Origin: Dictyocoela muelleri
Lineage: Eukaryota; Microsporidia
Reading direction: 5' to 3'
Length of the DNA stretch: 10,983 nt
Assembly (NCBI GenBank): GCA_016256075.1
Contig: SDVU01000740.1
Location: forward strand, 1-10,983
Positions 6,951 through 10,983 of the stretch are shown here, piece after piece. The position numbers and the translations under genes are program-made. The notes under the pieces are model-generated. The model did not search any database. It saw nothing but the letters and a program-made list of their open reading frames with translations, and was not told the DNA's origin. How positions within the stretch are numbered: the stretch's first letter is position 1; each line of letters opens with the position of its first letter.

Positions 6951-7094
6951 TCTTTAATAAATACAGCCGAACCTCGGCTTTCCAAATAAAATTTTCCAAA
7001 AATAGGGAGTTTCAAAAAAAAATGGGTTTTAAAATAAATTAAAATAATTTTATTTTTTAATAAAATTTTTCCATTATTTTCTTACCATAGCCTT

Positions 7095-7132
7095 GTACTG
7101 TTCTATTATGGAGTACCATAATAGAACTGTAC
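7095..7132. repeat. 17-bp-arm hairpin inside pogo 2
   Basis: Arms 7095-7111 and 7116-7132 are inverted copies with one mismatch and a 4-nt AGTA loop. The arm sequence GTACTGTTCTATTATGG recurs once as a single copy at 10819-10842. It lies between the transposase stop and the element terminus. Confidence 0.9.
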
Positions 7133-7241
7133 CGTATTTTTTAATAAATTCTTTATCCTCAGTAAAAATTTTATTTATGTGAGATATATCAAAACTATAT
7201 ATTTCACTTGTTTATATATCTTCTTCATCTATAGTATCACA

Positions 7242-8112
7242 TTATAATTCTTCAATCATATTTTCAACTTCATTTTGAACTGTTTCCTCACTTAAATAAT
7301 TTTTGATATTTATTGTTTGAATATTTCGTGTATATTTAAGCATGTGATTAATACAGTTTTTTATTACGTCTTTACTTACCTTTTTCCGCGCCATGCTCAC
7401 AATCAATGAAATATCAATAATATTCATACTTTTAATGCAATTTTCTATATTATCACTAAAATCAGCAGAATCAATTATAAAGTTTGTAAGAATATTCTTA
7501 TAATAATTTTAAAAAGCCTTAATTATACCTTGATCACATGACTGTTTTAGGGCAGTTGGATTTCTTGGCGTAAAACACGAATCAATATTTGAGAAAGATA
7601 AATTATGGTGGAAAGGCGTATTGTCTAAAATAAACAAATTTTTTCGTTTTTTATAAATCATTTTTATATTTAAATAATTAAGATATCTTTTAAATGTAAT
7701 AGAATTCATCTAACCTTATGTTGAAGTGTCATACATAATATCTAATTTTGATAAATCCATGTTTTTAAAAGACCTTGGGTTTTTTCCATTTGCCAATTAT
7801 CGAGAGAATAAGCTTTTCACTAGTCATACTACAACCTAAAAGAATATTTACCAGATTTTTACTTCTTTTTATATACTTTTTATTTTCACCAGGCAATATA
7901 AAACTTTTATTTTAAAATTTTTATAATACAAAAACGTTGCAACAATATAAAATATGTCTTAATTATTATATTTAAGCATATATTTTTCAAATCTTTTCAA
8001 GAATGCTTTGGCTAAAACATCATCTTTGGATATAAATTCTCCAAAAAGAGTTTTGTATTTTATGTCATATTTCTTTTTTCAACGGTATAACCATATATTT
8101 AGAGCTTTGAAA
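7242..8112 (-). pseudogene. pogo/Tigger transposase 2, catalytic (DDE_1) part
   Basis: Reading down from 8112, YKTLFGEFISKDD and FLKRFEKYMLKYN form the end of the CENP-B-like domain. Next comes a decayed DIFYIVATFLYYK, where DIFNxDETxLFY is expected and the first catalytic Asp is gone. Then ANGKNPRSFKNMDLSKLDI and MNSITFKRYLNYLN follow. FILDNTPFHHNLSFSNI carries the second Asp, and FTPRNPTALKQSCDQGIIKAF the third Asp within the QSCDQG motif. From 7709 to 7242 the frame is open apart from one TAA, which replaces the Lys expected after IIKAF. The tail has VSKDVIKNCINHML, like the family's TI.NC helix. Upstream, stops and frameshifts are frequent. Inactive. Confidence 0.82.
7955..8112 (+). repeat. 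direct repeat of pogo 2 (left of MULE 2)
   Basis: About 158 bp, repeated in the same orientation at 9734-9892, roughly 87% identical by eye. It codes on the minus strand for the end of the DNA-binding domain. It is continuous with the catalytic half of pogo 2 on its left and runs into MULE 2 on its right. Confidence 0.93.
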
Positions 8113-8202
8113 AAGGAAGTCCGAAAAAAATGCCTACGACATTTTTTAGGATCCCTTTCTACGCATTTTTCCCAAAAAAATGCCTAGAAAAATAAATACT
8201 CT

Positions 8203-9557
8203 ATGGTGAATTTAGAAATAATCAAATCTTAAAAAAATAAAGAAAACATTATTTGCGATAATTTTTTATATAATTGTAATGCAAAATGTAAGAATTATAT
8301 AAGTTTGGGATGTGTTAGACGAGGTTATTCTGGTATGTTGAAAACCAATTTAAAAAAATAACTCGTGTCATAGAAATTAAGAATCACTACCAAGAGCAAT
8401 AAAATAAAAGATTGGCAAAAATTAAATGCAGAAACGTTTTGAAAAAAGTTGCTATTCATTCTAATGATGAATTTATTACATCATTTATAAATGTTCCTAA
8501 CAATATGAGTGAAGGGGATAAATACAGTTTATGCAAATATTACACTTACGGAGATTATTTTAATAGGTTGAGGAATATGAAAAAAAAATCATCAATATAA
8601 AGACGATATACTTGATTCGTAAAAATGTACATTTGATAATGATCTTTTTTTACAACATGAAAGTAGAGCGTTTGACAAAGAAATAATAATTATGTTCTAT
8701 ACAGAATTTTTTTTGATATTTTTCGAATAAAATATATGGCTTTTGGATAAAAATTTTACACCTACCGGTAGGTTTCGAACAATTTTCAATAATTACACGT
8801 GTTTTTTTTAAAAAGACGTGTCAATGATGTATGTGATAATGAAAGGAAAAAATCAAAATTATTATAATAAGATTTTTGAGATCTTTTTAAGAAAAATCGA
8901 AACTAATACTTCGAAATATATTATTTTAGATGTTAAAAAAGCTTTATTTAATTCAATGAAATGCCTTTTCCAAAATTATACTTTAATTAGATGCTACTTT
9001 CATATGACGCAAATTCTAATGAAATTTTTAAAATCACCTTCTTTTATTAATCATTACAAAGAAAATCATGAGTTTAAAAATTCCGTAAAATATTTATTGA
9101 TTTTTCCAGAAGAAGAAGTCATAGAAAAATATAATAATCTCAGTAAAAGAATTAATCAAAAAGATGATAATTATAAAAAAGTTTATGAATATTTTTATAA
9201 AAAGTTTTTAGCATTCGAAAACAGGCATCCAATAAAAAAAAGCGTTTTGGACAATTAATAACATAATTATTATTGATATACCAACAACTATAAATAGTTA
9301 TGGGGCATTTCATCGATATTTACATTCTAAAAATAAAAGAAAAAAATCAAAAGATTGGGAAAATAATTGATATTTTAAAACAAGAAGAAATGCGAATAAA
9401 AAAAAATAATAATTGAATTAAAAACTGAAAAAGTAAACTTGAATAATAATAATACAATAAAACACTAAAAAGAATACTAATTTATTGTAATTTTTATGAT
9501 GATGATGAATTTTTCGATATAATCGAGCAAGAGTTGAATAAATATGTACTTAAATAA
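8203..9557 (+). pseudogene. MULE 2 transposase, decayed
   Basis: It starts at ATG 8203 (MVNLEIIKS, like MULE 1's MANFLEIIK). A FLYWCH-like zinc finger region follows (DNFLYNCNAKCKNY, GCVRRGYSG) and then a linker (8412-8600, LAKIKCRNVLKK to RLRNMKKK). The MULE core is IWLLDKNFTPTGRF (first Asp), a stop region, then an open block 8818-9258. That block holds MYVIMKGKNQNYYNKIFEIF, YIILDVKKALFNS (second Asp) and CYFHMTQILMKFL (the C.FH motif intact). PTTINSYGAFHRYLHS follows; Gly stands where the family's catalytic Glu is expected (TTNN.IEAFHR). The acidic tail FYDDDEFFDIIEQEL ends at TAA 9555-9557. It is better preserved than MULE 1 but has several stops and frame changes. Confidence 0.8.
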
Positions 9558-9665
9558 ATAAGTTTTTTCTTTCTTTATTTATCAAAAAATCAATTTTTCA
9601 TTTACTTTTATCTTTATAAAATAAAATTTTAAAATAAAAATTTCTGGGCATTTTTCCGAAAAATT

Positions 9666-9711
9666 CCTAAACCATAATTAGAAAAATGCCTAAACCGCAA
9701 TTAGAAAAATG
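9666..9711 (+). repeat. two 23-bp tandem units in the right MULE 2 end
   Basis: Units 9666-9688 and 9689-9711 differ at two positions (CCTAAACC..AATTAG then AAAAATG). They sit inside the terminal region together with inverted AGGCATTTTT motifs and resemble iterated binding sites at transposon ends. Confidence 0.85.
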
Positions 9712-9733
9712 CCTAAGGCATTTTTTCGGGTTT

Positions 9734-9892
9734 TGTCTTATTTATTATATTTAAGCATATATTTTTTAAATCTTTTCAAGAATGCTTCGGCTGAAACATC
9801 ATCGCTAGATTTGGATTCTTCACAAAGAGTTTTGTATTTTATGTCATATTTATTTTTTCCATTGGTCTAACCAACTATTCGAAACTTTGAAA
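9734..9892 (+). repeat. direct repeat of pogo 2 (right of MULE 2)
   Basis: Second copy of 7955-8112. It begins 4 bp outside the MULE 2 terminus and continues to the right into the N-terminal half of the pogo 2 transposase. Confidence 0.93.
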
Positions 9893-10204
9893 TTATGTAA
9901 ATTGTGCTTTATTGAGATTTTAAGAGCTATTTGTTTCAATAAAACACAATTAATTAGTATATTATTTTCTCTTATCTTTTAAAGGCTTCAAATGCAGAAA
10001 CATTTAATTTATGGACAATATTTTCTTCTTTTTTAGACATCAAGAAATTAGTAAGATTTAAGTGAGATGATAAATTATTTTTTGTATTATAATATGTGCT
10101 TTTGCTAATTTTATACTCCTTAAAAATTTATTCTTTTGACATTGTTTTGTTATCAATTGATTTTGCATTTCGTTTTTTGTTTTATCTGAAATTTTTTATT
10201 TCAT
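9734..10204 (-). pseudogene. pogo/Tigger transposase 2, N-terminal (CENP-B-like) part
   Basis: The first ATG is at 10204, followed at once by a stop, so the true start is uncertain. Reading down, NKKRNAKSIDNKTMSKE then IFKEYKISKSTYYNTKNN match the first helix-turn-helix of pogo/CENP-B proteins (K..IL.EY.ISKST.Y.ILKN). LNVSAFEAFKR, IALKISIKHN and NFKVSNSWLDQWKK match the second domain (AL.I......F..SN.WL..FKKR). YKTLCEESKSSDD and FLKRFKKYMLKYN follow in another frame. There are at least three breaks. This half is cut by MULE 2 at 9733, and its last 158 bp are repeated at 7955-8112. Confidence 0.75.
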
Positions 10205-10436
10205 AGACTTTGGGGTAAAAAATCTATTTTTTTATCTTATAATATCAAAATAAGTTTAAATAATTTCAAAATTTTAAAAATTTTCATTTTTTTAACAACT
10301 TTAGTTTAAATGTGGGTTCCATTAAAAAAAGGGGTTTTTCAAGGCGGGGTTTCCAAAAAAACGGGTATAAATGTAATGATGGAATGATATTAAGCGGTCA
10401 TAAAATATAATTATAGTATAATATAAGTTCTTCTAG
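10205..10436. other. pogo 2 5' leader and flank, no gene
   Basis: AT-rich, with G- and C-run motifs at 10313-10365 (GGGTTCC, GGGGTTTTTC, GGCGGGGTTTCC, CGGG) that may be the diverged right terminal and subterminal repeats of pogo 2. Nothing coding is seen. Confidence 0.45.
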
Positions 10437-10744
10437 TGTGTTATAGCTGATTAAGACTTACTCTAACATGACGATGAAGCAGATAGGACTCTCTTAGGTG
10501 TGAAGATAAGTGCGTGACGCACTTCGGCAAAACTTAGTGAAAAAAATTCATGAAAAAACACTAATTACCAGTATCCTGCTGAGTCGTTGATAAAAAAAAA
10601 TAGATTATACAGCTGGGTTTCTGGGTAGCATTGGAAGTTGCTTATTATTGGAAACCCAAATACAACAAGTCACAGATCACGGTAGGAGACAACTCTCAGG
10701 GTTGGCAGCTATGAACGTTGTCAACATGTAATATATATAACACA
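10437..10744. other. GC-richer structured island bounded by TGTGTTAT / ATAACACA
   Basis: Clearly less AT-rich than the rest, with no long ORF. It is bounded by an 8-bp inverted pair, TGTGTTAT (10437-10444) and ATAACACA (10737-10744). Several stems are visible: AAGTGCG-TGA-CGCACTT (10508-10524), TTAGTG/CACTAA (about 10535-10567) and TGGGTTTC/GAAACCCA (about 10613-10658). The TG...CA ends would suit a solo LTR, treated here as a fossil of unknown family and age, but no target duplication is seen. The stems would suit a structured non-coding RNA. I cannot decide between them. Confidence 0.35.
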
Positions 10745-10813
10745 TTTTTTTATTTACAACATATTTTTTTATTTACAACATTTTTTTACAACATATTTTT
10801 TTATTTACAACAT
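10744..10813 (+). repeat. 19-bp minisatellite, array 2 (four units)
   Basis: Units ATTTTTTTATTTACAACAT at 10744-10762, 10763-10781, a short 13-bp unit at 10782-10794, and 10795-10813. Same unit and orientation as 6797-6869, and better preserved. Confidence 0.92.
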
Positions 10814-10818
10814 ATTTT

Positions 10819-10842
10819 GGTACTGTTCTATTATAGAGTACC
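10819..10842. repeat. GGTACT...AGTACC motif shared with the 7095 hairpin
   Basis: GGTACTGTTCTATTAT then AGAGTACC. The first 16 bases match the arm of the hairpin at 7095-7132 apart from the very first base. The outer six bases form a small inverted pair. Confidence 0.8.
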
Positions 10843-10853
10843 ACTTTAGAAAC

Positions 10854-10863
10854 TATATAAAAG
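10854..10863 (+). promoter_or_regulatory. TATA-like box
   Basis: TATATAAAAG is a good eukaryotic TATA-box match, followed by 120 bp of mixed sequence up to the window end with no start codon leading to a long ORF. It could be a promoter of a gene or element beyond the window. Weak evidence in DNA this AT-rich. Confidence 0.25.
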
Positions 10864-10983
10864 AGTTGACTAGAAACTAACTATTACATTCATGATTGAT
10901 ATGTTCTCATACTCTTGCAAAAGATTTCATATTCTTCTAATATCTTCTATATGTATATTTTTTTAAATCTTCTTCTTCGAAGA

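Larger units (their letters stand above)
8121..9730 (+). mobile_element. Mutator-like element (MULE 2) inside pogo 2
   Basis: About 1.61 kb, with a MULE transposase on the plus strand. The ends are inverted: the left begins CCGAAAAAAATGCCT (8121) and the right, inverted, CCCGAAAAAATGCCT (from 9730). Looser similarity with internal AGGCATTTTT repeats continues over about 80 bp. The element is antisense to its pogo host, as MULE 1 is. No short target duplication is visible; the 158-bp direct repeat flanks it. Confidence 0.82.
6964..10365 (-). mobile_element. pogo/Tigger-type DNA transposon 2, split by MULE 2
   Basis: The left end (3' end of the element) at 6964 reads CAGCCGAACCTCGGCTTTCC, a classic pogo/Tigger terminal repeat (CAG..GAACCTCGG). 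It is preceded by TA at 6962-6963. The transposase lies on the minus strand in two blocks (10204-9734 and 8112-7242) around MULE 2. The right terminus is uncertain. Inverted, 10336-10354 reads GGAAACCCCGCCTTGAAAA, a diverged match to the GAACCTCGGCTT core, and a TA follows 10365. I use that as a provisional end. Confidence 0.7.

Noticed and set aside
8310-8335. GACGAGGTTATTCTGG as a possible inverted pogo terminus
   Set aside because: It reads inside the MULE 2 zinc-finger coding region (GCVRRGYSG), and the TA is not adjacent. The resemblance to CAG..AACCTCG is chance.

Overview
This is very AT-rich eukaryotic DNA (about four-fifths A+T by eye) that reads almost entirely as a graveyard of cut-and-paste DNA transposons. 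I recognise two pogo/Tigger-type elements, two Mutator-like elements (MULEs), two Merlin (ISXO2/IS1016-like) elements and one hAT-like terminus, with several palindromes and short tandem repeats between them. I see no convincing host gene. This mixture of families in compact, AT-rich DNA fits a TE-rich microsporidian (the Nosema, Anncaliia, Edhazardia or Hamiltosporidium type). That assignment is an inference from transposon content; no species-diagnostic gene is present.

Layout. 1-383: a tRNA-like B box at the edge, a GC-rich hairpin and a near-perfect 194-bp palindrome. 384-3688: pogo element 1 (+ strand), split by MULE 1 (transposase on the - strand). 3691-3962: a hAT-like end touching a 93-bp palindrome. 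3963-4547: one doubtful ORF, then AT-rich sequence. 4556-5731: Merlin 1, with matching termini and a perfect 8-bp target duplication. 5930-6706: a decayed second Merlin transposase (+). 6797-6950: a 19-bp minisatellite and a tRNA-like sequence. 6964 to about 10365: pogo element 2 (- strand), split by MULE 2 (+ strand). 10366-10983: a GC-richer structured stretch, a second array of the same minisatellite and a TATA-like end.

The most notable architecture is the twin nest. In both pogo elements a MULE of about 1.6 kb, in the same relative (antisense) orientation, interrupts the region coding for the DNA-binding half of the transposase. In both, the pogo sequence next to the MULE is present on each side as a direct repeat of about 150 bp. 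MULEs normally duplicate 8-11 bp, so this needs explaining: unusually long target duplication, recombination between nested copies, or a shared composite ancestor.

None of the transposase genes is open from start to stop. Merlin 1 is the best preserved: all three catalytic acidic residues are visible and the main frame break lies in an A6 run. The elements are not partners in a pathway; they are successive insertions, some into one another.
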